A stretch of DNA of 64,000 nt from CALKWS01 sp051020515. Lineage in GTDB: Bacteria > Actinomycetota > Actinomycetes > Actinomycetales > Beutenbergiaceae. The notes beneath the pieces are model-generated. The model worked only from the letters and a program-made list of their open reading frames with translations. It was not told the DNA's origin and searched no databases. The translations under genes and the position numbers were made by a program. The stretch covers positions 4,092,001 to 4,156,000 of the forward strand of contig NZ_CP194857.1 of the NCBI RefSeq assembly GCF_051020515.1. The letters are read 5' to 3'. Within the stretch, counting starts at the first letter, position 1; each line of letters opens with the position of its first letter. Positions 18,123 to 27,118 of this stretch are shown here, in pieces.

Positions 18123-18854
18123 TCAGGTGCCGGTGCGGAACATGTCCTCCTCCGGGGGTCGGATCGCCGCCTGGGCGCCGGGGCCATCCTCGGTCCGGGT
18201 CACGCTCAGCCCGCGCACCACCGCCACCGGGCGCCCCCCGGTCTTGCCGCGGACCAGGTCCGCCGCAGCGGCGATCTCGTCGGCCTGGGCGATGATCGTG
18301 GCCTGCAACGGCACCCCCTGCGCGTCATGCTGCCCGCGCAGATCGGCCAGCACCTCGATACCGGCGGCGCCGATGGCGATGTCGGCGACACCGCGGCGCC
18401 AGGGCCTGCCCACGGTGTCAGTGATCAGCACCGCCGGGCGTGCCCCGAGCCGGGCGTGCAGGCCGCGCCGGATAGCCCGGGCAGAGGCGTCGGGGTCCTT
18501 GGGCAGCAGCAGCACCATTCCCGGGGGCACGTTCGAGGTGTCCACCCCGGCGGCGGCCAGCACCAGGCCGTGATGGGTCTGCACGATGCGCAGCGGTGGC
18601 CCGTCCTCCCGATCCCGCCGGGCGACCTCCCGCACGCTCTCGGCGTCGATAGCCTCCTCCCGGCTGGCCGCGGCCATCAACCGACCCTCGGACTTGGCGA
18701 CGATCTTCGAGGCGATCACCACCACGTCGTCATCGACGATGCCGGGTTCTGCGTCCGGCCAGGTCAAGCGCCCCAGCACCGGGGTGAGTACGGCGGCCAG
18801 GTCCGTGCCGGAGGTGATCTCCGGCAGGCCCTCGGGGGCCTGGGCGAGAAGCAT
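18123..18854 (-). CDS. cofE: Coenzyme F420-0:L-glutamate ligase (CofE)
   Basis: GTP-dependent ligase that adds glutamates to F420-0 to make F420. The 243-residue protein shows family motifs: DDDVVVIASKIVAKSEGRL, VQTHHGLVLAAAGVDTSNV, LLPKDPDASARAIRRGL and LITDTVGRPWRRGVADIAIG. It is the single-domain form without the nitroreductase-like C-terminal half of mycobacterial FbiB. Its ATG shares one base with the stop of the upstream LLM oxidoreductase gene, so the two are coupled. The F420-0 importer cassette lies on the opposite strand nearby. The ATG at 18854 was chosen because the longer frame runs antisense-like through the LLM gene. Confidence 0.9.
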   Translation of the reverse strand: MLLAQAPEGLPEITSGTDLAAVLTPVLGRLTWPDAEPGIVDDDVVVIASKIVAKSEGRLMAAASREEAIDAESVREVARRDREDGPPLRIVQTHHGLVLAAAGVDTSNVPPGMVLLLPKDPDASARAIRRGLHARLGARPAVLITDTVGRPWRRGVADIAIGAAGIEVLADLRGQHDAQGVPLQATIIAQADEIAAAADLVRGKTGGRPVAVVRGLSVTRTEDGPGAQAAIRPPEEDMFRTGT

Positions 18855-19858
18855 CAGGTGCGTCCTTTCAATGCGGGCAGTACCTCGGCGCCGAAGATCT
18901 CGATCCACTCGGCCTGGTTGCGACCCACGTTGTGCAGGTAGATCCGGTCGAATCCCAGGTCGATGTAGCGCTGCAGCGCCGAGCGGTGCACGTCGAGGTC
19001 GGAGGAGATCCCCAGCTGCCCCTCGAAGTCCTCCGGACGGAGCATCCTGGCCATCTGGGCGACCGTGAACGGGGAGCGGATATCGGCGGTGGAGAACCGC
19101 ATCGCCCCGGTGGGCCATTGCGTCATGGCATTGTCCAGCGCCTCGCCGTCGGTGGGCGCCCAGGACAGGTGCACCTGCAACACCTTGGGCATCGCAGCCG
19201 GGTCCTTACCCGCTTCCCTGGCCCCCTCGGCGAACCGGGCCAACAGCATCGCCAGGCGCTCCGGTGGCGCCTCCTGGGTGATCAGCCCGTCGGCACGGGC
19301 CCCGGCGCGGCGCGCCGTCACCGGGCCGGAGGCCGCTACCAGGATGGGCGGGGGCTGCTCCGGCATGGTCCACAACCGGGAGGACTCCAACTGGAAGTAC
19401 TCCCCGGAGAACTTGGCGTCCTTACCGGCGGCGGAGGCGGTGAAGAGTCGGCGGATGATCTCGATCGCCTCGAACAGTCGGGCGATCCGGCTGGGTGCCT
19501 CGGGCCAGTACTGCCCGGTGACGTGTTCGTTCAGGGCCTCCCCCGAACCCAGTCCGAGCCAGTGCCGCCCGGGGTACATCGCCGCCAGGGTGGCGCTGGC
19601 CTGGGCCACCACCGCCGGGTGATAACGGAAGGTCGGCGCGGTGACGCCGGGGCCGATGTCACCGCTGGTGCGTTCGGCGATCGCGGTCAGGACGTTCCAG
19701 ACGAACGGGGCCTGGCCCTGCGCCGGCACCCAGGGTTGGAAGTGGTCGGCCGCCATGGTGCCGGTGAAGCCGTGCTCCTGTGCCAGCGCGCTCAGGGCGA
19801 CCGCAGCGGCCGGCGGGAACTGCGCCAGCATCGCCGAGTACCCGATCGCGCAGCCCAT
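18854..19858 (-). CDS. F420-dependent LLM-class oxidoreductase
   Basis: A 334-residue luciferase-like (TIM-barrel) oxidoreductase of the F420-dependent type. Family features include GTMAADHFQPWVPAQGQAP, GPGVTAPTFRYHPAVVAQAS, GRHWLGLGSGEALNEHVTG and ILVAASGPVTARRAG. These place it near the FGD-like TIGR03557 group rather than the FMN monooxygenases, but residues differ from true FGD, which is encoded at 31160-32186. The reaction is unknown. It is the promoter-proximal gene of a coupled pair with cofE, which strengthens F420 use. A TAGGCT lies 8 bases before the ATG. Confidence 0.85.
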   Translation of the reverse strand: MGCAIGYSAMLAQFPPAAAVALSALAQEHGFTGTMAADHFQPWVPAQGQAPFVWNVLTAIAERTSGDIGPGVTAPTFRYHPAVVAQASATLAAMYPGRHWLGLGSGEALNEHVTGQYWPEAPSRIARLFEAIEIIRRLFTASAAGKDAKFSGEYFQLESSRLWTMPEQPPPILVAASGPVTARRAGARADGLITQEAPPERLAMLLARFAEGAREAGKDPAAMPKVLQVHLSWAPTDGEALDNAMTQWPTGAMRFSTADIRSPFTVAQMARMLRPEDFEGQLGISSDLDVHRSALQRYIDLGFDRIYLHNVGRNQAEWIEIFGAEVLPALKGRT

Positions 19859-19993
19859 GGAGGTCTAGCCTACCGGCGGCCGGCGGCCGGCGGGGCCGAG
19901 GGCCCTGGCGGCACTCGTGCGGCCGCACCGCTCCCGCAGCGCCCTGCGCGGCCAGGACAGAACGTGCCAACGAACGAGACCTCACCCGCATTT

Positions 19994-20028
19994 TTGGACC
20001 GCGCCCAATAACCCGTACGCTAGGTCCA
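19994..20028 (+). promoter_or_regulatory. Leaderless promoter of lipBA
   Basis: TTGGAC (19994-19999) and TACGCT (20016-20021) are 16 bases apart. The lipB ATG follows 6 bases after the -10, so the transcript should begin at the start codon. No ribosome binding site is visible before this ATG, consistent with leaderless translation. Confidence 0.5.
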
Positions 20029-20699
20029 TGCTCACCGTCAGGACCGCCGGTCTCGCGCCCGCCTACCTCGACTACCAGCGCGGACTCGACCTGCAACGCG
20101 AGGAACGGGAACGGGTGCGCACCGGCGCCTCCGCCGGCACGCTGTTCCTGCTGGAGCACACCAGCGTCTACACCGCCGGCCGGCGCACCACGGCCGAGGA
20201 ACTCCCCACCGACGGCTCGGCCGTCGTCGAGGTCGACCGTGGCGGGAAGGTGACCTGGCACGGCCCTGGTCAGTTGGTGGGCTACCCGATCCTGGCCCTG
20301 CGCCGCCCCCGCGACGTGGTGGGATACCTACGCCGGGTGGAGTCCCTGGTTATCGACGTGCTCGCCGATCACCAGGTGACCGGGTTCCGGGTACCGGATC
20401 GGTCCGGGGTGTGGGTGGACGTCGGAGATGCTGTTCCGGCGAAGGTCGCCCAGGTCGGGATCCGGGTGGCCCGGGGCCTGACCGGTCACGGCTTCGCGAT
20501 CAACTGCTCCAACAGCCTCGAGCCCTTCGCCGCGATCGTCCCGTGCGGCATCACCGACGCCGGCGTCACCACCCTCAGCGCCGTGCGGGGCGCCCGGATC
20601 GACCCTGAAGACCTGATCGGGGCGATCCATGCCCATGTCCCCGAGTTCAGCCGAGAGGTGGCGATGGAACCGATGACGCACACGCTGGTGGCCCGGTGA
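20028..20699 (+). CDS. lipB: Lipoyl(octanoyl) transferase LipB
   Basis: Transfers octanoate from acyl-carrier protein to lipoyl domains of 2-oxoacid dehydrogenases and GcvH. The 223-residue protein contains the family signature GGKVTWHGPGQLVGYPI, the catalytic lysine region PAKVAQVGIRV, GFAINCSNSL and the catalytic cysteine in IVPCGI. Start at the ATG preceded by a TACGCT -10. lipA follows with a 4-base GTGA overlap, the classic lipBA operon for de novo lipoylation. Confidence 0.95.
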   Translation: MLTVRTAGLAPAYLDYQRGLDLQREERERVRTGASAGTLFLLEHTSVYTAGRRTTAEELPTDGSAVVEVDRGGKVTWHGPGQLVGYPILALRRPRDVVGYLRRVESLVIDVLADHQVTGFRVPDRSGVWVDVGDAVPAKVAQVGIRVARGLTGHGFAINCSNSLEPFAAIVPCGITDAGVTTLSAVRGARIDPEDLIGAIHAHVPEFSREVAMEPMTHTLVAR

Positions 20700-21679
20700 G
20701 CGCCCCACGGGAGGGCCGCAAGCTACTCCGGCTCGAGGTCCGCAACTCCCGGACCCCGATCGAGAAGAAGCCGGAGTGGATCAAGACCCGGGCGCGGATG
20801 GGACCCGAGTACCGACGGTTGCGATCCCTGGTCGGCCAGCAGAACCTCAATACCGTCTGCCAGGAGGCCGGCTGCCCAAACATCTACGAGTGCTGGGAGG
20901 ATCGCGAGGCCACGTTCCTCATCGGCGGCTCCCAGTGCACCCGGCGCTGCGACTTCTGCCAGATCGACACCGGCAAACCGGCCGCCTACGACACCGACGA
21001 ACCGCGCCGGGTCGCCGAATCCGTCCGGGAGATGGGACTGCGCTACGCCACCGTCACCGGGGTGGCTCGTGATGACCTGCCCGACGAGGGCGCATGGTTG
21101 CACGCCGAGACCGTACGGCAGATCCACCGGCTCAATCCGGGCACCGGTGTGGAGCTGCTCGCCACCGACTTCTCCGGCAAGGCGGCCCTCCTGCGCGAGG
21201 TGTTCGATGCCGGCCCCCAGGTATTCGCGCACAACGTCGAGACCGTGCCGCGGATCTTCAAACGGATCCGCCCGGCGTTCCGGTACGAGCGCTCCCTCGC
21301 GGTGATCAGCCAGGCCCGTGACTACGGCTTGATCACCAAGTCGAACCTGATCCTGGGGATGGGCGAGGAGCCCGAGGAGATCGTGGCCGCACTGCGGGAC
21401 CTGCAGGAGGCCGGCTGCGACCTGATCACGCTGACCCAGTACCTGCGTCCGAGCCCGAGGCATCTGCCCGTCCAGCGCTGGGTGCCGCCGGCGGAGTTCG
21501 TCGAGCTCAAGGAGGTCGCCGAGCGGATCGGCTTCCTCGGGGTGCTCGCGGGGCCGCTGGTGCGTTCCTCCTACCGGGCCGGACGGCTGTGGGCGACGTC
21601 GATGCTCGCCAAGGGGCGTCCGGTGCCCGAGCAGTTGCAGCACCTGGCCGACAGCGTGGAGTTCGCACAGGGCGTCTGA
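20696..21679 (+). CDS. lipA: Lipoyl synthase LipA
   Basis: Radical-SAM enzyme that inserts two sulfurs into octanoyl groups. The 327-residue protein has the auxiliary cluster motif CQEAGCPNIYEC, the radical-SAM motif CTRRCDFC and the C-terminal RSSY serine ligand (PLVRSSYRAG). All cluster ligands are intact. The start is a GTG overlapping the lipB stop. It converges with the GH4 gene, 28 bases away; that gap holds a short GGTCC/GGACC hairpin too weak to call a terminator. Confidence 0.96.
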   Translation: MSAPREGRKLLRLEVRNSRTPIEKKPEWIKTRARMGPEYRRLRSLVGQQNLNTVCQEAGCPNIYECWEDREATFLIGGSQCTRRCDFCQIDTGKPAAYDTDEPRRVAESVREMGLRYATVTGVARDDLPDEGAWLHAETVRQIHRLNPGTGVELLATDFSGKAALLREVFDAGPQVFAHNVETVPRIFKRIRPAFRYERSLAVISQARDYGLITKSNLILGMGEEPEEIVAALRDLQEAGCDLITLTQYLRPSPRHLPVQRWVPPAEFVELKEVAERIGFLGVLAGPLVRSSYRAGRLWATSMLAKGRPVPEQLQHLADSVEFAQGV

Positions 21680-21707
21680 GCCGGTCCCGCGGCCGCCGGA
21701 CCAGGAG

Positions 21708-23023
21708 TCAGGGGTTGATCAGCACCTCGGCGATGCGGGAGTGCGCTCGGGTGTAGGCCCGCACCAGGGCCTCGGCCCGCGCCCGTCCACCGACCAGTGG
21801 GTGCGCGGCGAAGGCCTGCACGGCCAGTTCGCGAGACCCTGCGCCGACCGCTGCGACCAGGCTGGTCTCGGCACCGATGACCGAGCGCATCAGGGCCGCC
21901 TGCTCCTGTCCCAGTTCGGTGCGGGGTGCGATCGGGTGAGCCCCGTCGTCGTCGACTGTGCACGACACCTCCACGACTGCCTCGTCCGGCAGGGCGGCGA
22001 TGGTGCCGGCGTTGCGTACGCCCAGGATCATCCGGGCCGGGCGCCCGGTCCGCAGCGCTGCCATCAGATCCACGGCGACGTCGTGGTAGCCACCGACGGC
22101 GACGTCGTCACTGTGGCGATCCTGCGAGCGCGCCTCCGCCATGTACGTGGACTCCCGCTCGTCGAGCACCGCCTGCCAGCGTCCGTAGGCGGCGCCGTCG
22201 GGTCCGGCGTCGTAGAAGGCGGCCTGCTGGGCGGCCAGGAACTCCCCGCGGGTGGTGGGCGGCGCCTCGGGCGCCGCGATGTAGTAGTACAGGTACTCGT
22301 TCGGGATCGCCCCGGCCCGCTGGATCCGTTCGGCACCGAGGATTCGTGCCTCCTCCAGCCGGCCCAGCCGCTCCGGATCGGCGAGCAGGGCCGGCAGCAG
22401 ATCCTGGCCCTCGTGGAAGAAGCCGGTGAGGAAGCCCAGGTGGTTGATGCCCTGATAGTCCGGGCGGGACTGCTCGGCCGGTACCCCCAGCAGCCGGGCC
22501 ACCCGGGCCACCAGGGCCAGAGGGGTGTCGCAGATGCCGAACACCCGATCCCCCAGGTGGGCGCGCATCCCCGCGGTGATCATCCCGGCGGGGTTGGTGA
22601 AGTTGATCGTCCAGGCCTCCGGGGCCAGCCGGCCGATGCGAGTGGCGATCCCGGTGGCGACGGGCAGGGTGCGAAGGGCGAAGGCCAGTCCGCCGGCGCC
22701 GATCGTCTCCTGGCCCAGCAGCCCGGCCTCGATCGCGATGCGTTCGTCGACGACCCGCCCGGCGGTGCCACCGACGCGGATGGCGTTGAAGATGACGTCG
22801 GCACCGCGCAGCGCCGTGTCAAGGTCCGAGGTGGTACGCACAGGTGGGGCACCCGGGACCGCGGCAGCGATCGTGGTGCAGACCTGCGCGATCACCTTCA
22901 GGCGGTGCGGGTCGACGTCGTAGAGCACCACCGACGTCGGTCTCGCCTGCTGGTGAGCCCGGGTGAGCGCGCGATAGACCAGCGGAACCCGGAAGCCCCC
23001 ACCCCGAGGATGGTCAGTTGCAT
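21708..23023 (-). CDS. Glycoside hydrolase family 4 (6-phospho-beta-glucosidase-like), frameshifted
   Basis: An NAD- and metal-dependent glycosidase of family GH4. Visible motifs: N-terminal dinucleotide fold (MQLTILGVG then GFRVPLVYRALTRA), GADVIFNAIRVGG, NFTNPAGMIT, GICDTPLALVARVA and GINHLGFLTGFF. The first nine residues are in another frame from the rest: the minus-strand G5 run at 22996-23000 needs one more G, after which the protein reads LGVGGGFRVPLVY and is 438 aa, typical for GH4. The ATG at 23023 is preceded by TACTGT with 7 bases between (leaderless). It is divergent from a PfkB-type kinase, suggesting a small sugar-use locus. The exact sugar is unknown. Confidence 0.85.
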
Positions 23024-23078
23024 ACCGGTCACAGTATCGCCGTGACGCTGACGTAGGGCGAGTGGCACACTCAGGGCG

Positions 23079-24299
23079 ATGGCTGCCACCGACCCGACCG
23101 GCCCCGAGGGTGGGGCCGAGACCGCTGAGCAGGTTGATGCTGAGCGGGAGGGCGCTGCCCCGGTTGACGCTGAGCCGACCGGCACGGAGCGGGCCGGCGG
23201 CGACGCCGAACCTGTGGTCGACGTGATGCTCTCCGGGTTGGTCTTCTTCGACATCGTGTTCACCGGCTTTCCCCATCCACCCGCCCCCGGCACCGAGGTG
23301 TGGACCGGAGGTATGGGCTCCAGTCCCGGCGGCATCGCGAACCTGGCCGTGGCCACCGCCCGACTCGGTCTGCGCACCGCTCTGGCGGCCGCGTTCAGCG
23401 ACGACCTGTACGGGGACTGGATGTGGCAGGTGCTCAGCGAGCAGGAACACATCGACCTGTCCGCGTCCCGGCGCCAGTCCGGCTGGCACACCCCGGTGAC
23501 CGTGTCGTTGGCGGTCGAAGCCGACCGGGCGATGGTCACCCACGGCCATCCGCCGCCGCACTCGGTGACCGCTGCGCTGCACCGCCCGCCGAGCGCTGCG
23601 AGCGTGCTGGTGGACCTGGGCGATCCGGCCACCAGGGAACAGCACTGGTGGCGCCGCGCCGCCGCCGAGGGTGCGCTGGTGTTCGCTGACGCCGGCTGGG
23701 ATCCGGAGCAGACGTGGGACCCCGCGGTGCTGCGCGCCCTGGATGGATGCCACGCCTTCATCCCCAACGCGGCGGAGGCGATGGGCTACACCCGCACCGA
23801 CACCCCGGACCGGGCGCTGGCCGCACTGGCCGAACTGGTGCCTCTGGCCGTGGTGACCGATGGTGCCGCCGGGGTGGCCGCGATCGACCACTCCACGGGT
23901 GAACGCGAGCAGATCCCGGCACTGGCGGTGGAGTTGACCGATGCCACCGGGGCAGGGGACGTCTTCGCCGCGTCATTGGTGGCGGGGACCCTGCGGGGCT
24001 GGCCGCTCCGCCAGCGCCTACGGTTCGCGGCCTTGTGTTCGGCGCTGGCGGTGCAACAGTTCGGTGGTTCCCTGGCCGCCCCGGGCTGGGGTGACCTGGC
24101 CGACTGGTGGCACCTGGTGCAGGCCCGGGCCAGCACCGGCGATCCCGTCGCCGAACGGACCCGCGCCGAACACGCCTTCATGGGGGACGCCCTCGCCGGC
24201 GCCGACACCCGGCGGGTGCGCCGGGCCGAGGCCACCATCGCCCGGTTCTCCGACGCCGATACGCCCGCGACGTGCCCGCAGCGCCCACCGGGCGGGTGA
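23079..24299 (+). CDS. PfkB-family carbohydrate kinase
   Basis: A ribokinase-like sugar kinase of 406 residues. The N-terminal glycine motif is GGMGSSPGGIANLAVATARLG (about residues 76-96). The C-terminal PfkB signature DATGAGDVFAASLVAG (about 289-304) holds the catalytic Asp. An acidic, low-complexity N-terminal extension of about 45 residues precedes the fold, so the true start could lie downstream (GDAEPVVDVML). It is divergent from the GH4 glycosidase gene; the two may act on the same sugar, but substrate specificity cannot be read here. Confidence 0.85.
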   Translation: MAATDPTGPEGGAETAEQVDAEREGAAPVDAEPTGTERAGGDAEPVVDVMLSGLVFFDIVFTGFPHPPAPGTEVWTGGMGSSPGGIANLAVATARLGLRTALAAAFSDDLYGDWMWQVLSEQEHIDLSASRRQSGWHTPVTVSLAVEADRAMVTHGHPPPHSVTAALHRPPSAASVLVDLGDPATREQHWWRRAAAEGALVFADAGWDPEQTWDPAVLRALDGCHAFIPNAAEAMGYTRTDTPDRALAALAELVPLAVVTDGAAGVAAIDHSTGEREQIPALAVELTDATGAGDVFAASLVAGTLRGWPLRQRLRFAALCSALAVQQFGGSLAAPGWGDLADWWHLVQARASTGDPVAERTRAEHAFMGDALAGADTRRVRRAEATIARFSDADTPATCPQRPPGG

Positions 24300-24371
24300 G
24301 GTCTCGGGCGTGGGCCCGGGACCGTGGGCACGATTTCCGGCCACCCCACCGAGTCTGGGAAGATACCGCTC

Positions 24372-27031
24372 ATGACTACCTCCAGCCCCGCAGGTCCCCC
24401 GCCCGTGCCGACCGAGCCCATCCGCCCGGTCGCGCAGGTACCGGACAAACCGGGCGTGGACGGACTCGAGGATCGTTGGGCTCAATCGTGGGCGGCGCAG
24501 AACACTACGCCTTCGACCGCAGCGCCACCCGCGAGCAGGTCTTCTCCATCGACACCCCACCGCCGACGGTGTCCGGGTCGCTGCACATCGGGCACTGCTT
24601 CTCCTACACCCACACCGACCTGGTGGCCCGCTACCAGCGCATGCGCGGCCGGGAGGTCTTCTACCCGATGGGGTGGGACGACAACGGCCTGCCCACCGAG
24701 CGTCGGGTGCAGAACTACTACGGCGTGCGCTGCGACCCGACCCTGCCCTACGAGGAGGACTTCACCCCTCCCGGTGATGGCTCCAAGACCATCAAGCCGG
24801 CCGACCAGGTGCCGGTCTCGCGTCGCAAGTTCGTGGAGTTGTGCCTGGAGTTGACCGCGCAGGACGAACAGGCCTACGCGCACCTGTGGCGACACCTGGG
24901 GCTGAGCGTGGACTGGTCGTACCAGTACCAGACCATCGATGCCCGCGCCCAGAAAGTCGCCCAGACGGCGTTCCTGCGCAACCTCGCCCGGGGGGAGGCC
25001 TACCAGGCGCAGGCACCGGGATTGTGGGACACCACGTTCCAGACCGCAGTCGCGCAGGCCGAGTTGGAAGCCCGGGACTATCCCGGGCACATGCACAAGG
25101 TCGCCTTCCACTCCGACAACCCGGCCGGCGGCGAGCAGGTGGTCATCGAGACCACCCGCCCGGAGTTGCTGGTCTCCTGTGTGGCACTGATCGCTCATCC
25201 CGACGACGAGCGCTACGCCCCGCTGTTCGGCACCACGGTGCGCACGCCGCTGTTCGGCGTGGAGGTGCCGGTGCTGGCCCACCCGGGCGCGGAGATGGAC
25301 AAGGGCACCGGAATCGCGATGTGCTGCACCTTCGGTGACCTGACCGATGTGGGCTGGTGGCGGGACCTGCAGTTGCCGACCCGGTCGGTGATCGGTCGTA
25401 ACGGCAGGCTGCAGGGCGAGACCCCAGCATGGGTCAGTGGGGCGGGCGCGGCGCTGTACGAATCCACATTGGCGGGCAGGACCACCTTCTCCGCCCGGGC
25501 CGCCACGGTGGAAGCATTGCGGGACAGCGGTGACCTCCTCGCCGAACCCGAAGCGGTGCAGCGCATGGCCAACTTCTTCGAGAAGGGCGACCGGCCCCTG
25601 GAGATCGTCACCTCCCGGCAGTGGTACATCCGCAACGGCGGCCGCGATGAGCCCCTGCGCAGCGAGTTGACCGCGCGCGGAAAGGAACTGCAGTTCCACC
25701 CCGACTTCATGCGGGTGCGCTACCAGAACTGGGTCGATGGCCTCTCCGGTGACTGGTTGATCTCCCGGCAGCGTTTCTTCGGTGTGCCCTTCCCGGTCTG
25801 GTACCCGGTGCACACCGACGGCGAGGCCGACTTCACCGCCCCGATCCTCCCGGATGAGGCAGCCCTTCCGGTGGACCCCTCAGCACAGCCGGCCCCGGGC
25901 TACACCGAGGACCAGCGCGGGCTGCCCGGCGGGTTCGTCGGAGATCCGGACATCATGGACACCTGGGCGACCTCCTCCCTGACCCCGCAGATCACCGGCG
26001 GGTGGCTGGACGATGAGGACCTGTTCGCCCGGGTCTACCCGATGGACGTGCGCCCGCAGGGCCAGGACATCATCCGCACCTGGCTGTTCTCCACCCTGCT
26101 GCGCTCCCACCTCGAGCACGACCGGTTGCCCTGGAAGCACACCGCGATCTCGGGCTGGATCGTGGACCCGGACCGCAAGAAGATGTCGAAGTCCAAGGGC
26201 AACGTGGTCACCCCGATGGGCCTACTGGAACAGCACGGGGCCGACGCGGTGCGGTACTGGGCAGCCTCGGCCCGGCTGGGCGCCGATGCCGCGTTCGACC
26301 CGCAACGGCCCACCCAGATGAAGATCGGGCGGCGCCTGGCCATCAAGATGCTGAATGCCTCGAAGTTCGCGCTGTCCTTCGCCGGGGATGAACCGGTGCG
26401 GTTGGACCCGGCGTCGGTGACCGAGCCGCTGGACCGCTCGGTGCTGGCGAACCTGGCCCGGGTGGTCGAGCAGGCCACCGCGGCGATGGAGGCCTACGAC
26501 CACACCCGCGCCCTGGAGGTGACGGAGAGCTTCTTCTGGACCTTCTGCGACGACTACCTGGAACTGGTGAAGGAACGCGCCTACGGCGGCGGGGACGCCC
26601 CGGCGGCCGCGGTGGCCTCGGCCAGGGCCACGCTGTATCTGGGCCTGGACGTGCTGCTGCGGTTGTTCGCCCCCGTGCTGCCGTTCGCCACCGAGGAGGT
26701 CTGGTCCTGGTGGCGGGAAGGCTCTGTGCACCGGGCGGCGTGGCCCTCCGCGGAGCCGCTGCGTGCCGCCGGCGGCGACGCCGACCTGGACCTGCTCGAC
26801 GCCTCCGGGGCTGCGCTCAGCGCACTGCGTAAGGTCAAGTCGACCGCGAAGGTCTCCCAGCGCACCCCGTTCGGCGATGTCGAGTTGACCGCACCGGACC
26901 CGGCGTTGCTGGAGCAGGTGCGGGGCGATCTGCGGGCCACGGGCGTGGTCGGGGGCGAGCTGACTTTCGCCGTCGGGGATGAAGTCGCGGTGCGCGGGGA
27001 CCTGCAGATCGAGGACACCCCGACGCGCTGA
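24372..27031 (+). CDS. valS: Valine--tRNA ligase ValS (frameshifted near the N-terminus)
   Basis: Class Ia aminoacyl-tRNA synthetase that charges tRNA-Val and edits Thr-tRNA-Val. It carries the HIGH motif (SGSLHIGHCFSYTHTD), MGWDDNGLPTERRVQNYYG, the KMSKS motif (RKKMSKSKGN) and a C-terminal anticodon-binding domain. The first about 40 residues (VPDKPGVDGLEDRWAQSWAA) are in another frame: one base is missing between about 24484 and 24503, ahead of HYAFDRSATREQV. Restored, the protein is 886 aa, as expected. The gene is essential in known bacteria, so the break is probably a sequence error. A GTG at 24488 could give a shorter product. Confidence 0.93.
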
Positions 27032-27085
27032 CCCGTACCTGCCTGCCGCGCGGGGCCTCGACGCCCACCGCGGACCGTGCCAGTA

Positions 27086-27103
27086 TGTGCGCTAGAGCGC
27101 ACA
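27086..27103. promoter_or_regulatory. Perfect-arm inverted repeat, candidate operator of the ArsR-SRPBCC gene
   Basis: The sequence TGTGCGCTAGAGCGCACA has two perfect 8-bp arms around a 2-bp centre. It lies 15 bases before the GTG start of the regulator-SRPBCC gene, overlapping where its promoter must be. Such symmetry is typical of an ArsR-type dimer site, so autoregulation is likely. No other gene start is near it. Confidence 0.6.
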
Positions 27104-27118
27104 CATTGGGAGGCGCCG

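Noticed and set aside
21680..21707. Bidirectional terminator between lipA and the GH4 gene
   Set aside because: Only a 5-bp GGTCC/GGACC stem with a GC-rich loop and no U-tract; too weak to call.
21741..23045. Plus-strand open frame of 434 codons opposite the GH4 gene
   Set aside because: Composition is that of an antisense shadow, and the GH4 motifs on the minus strand account for the region.
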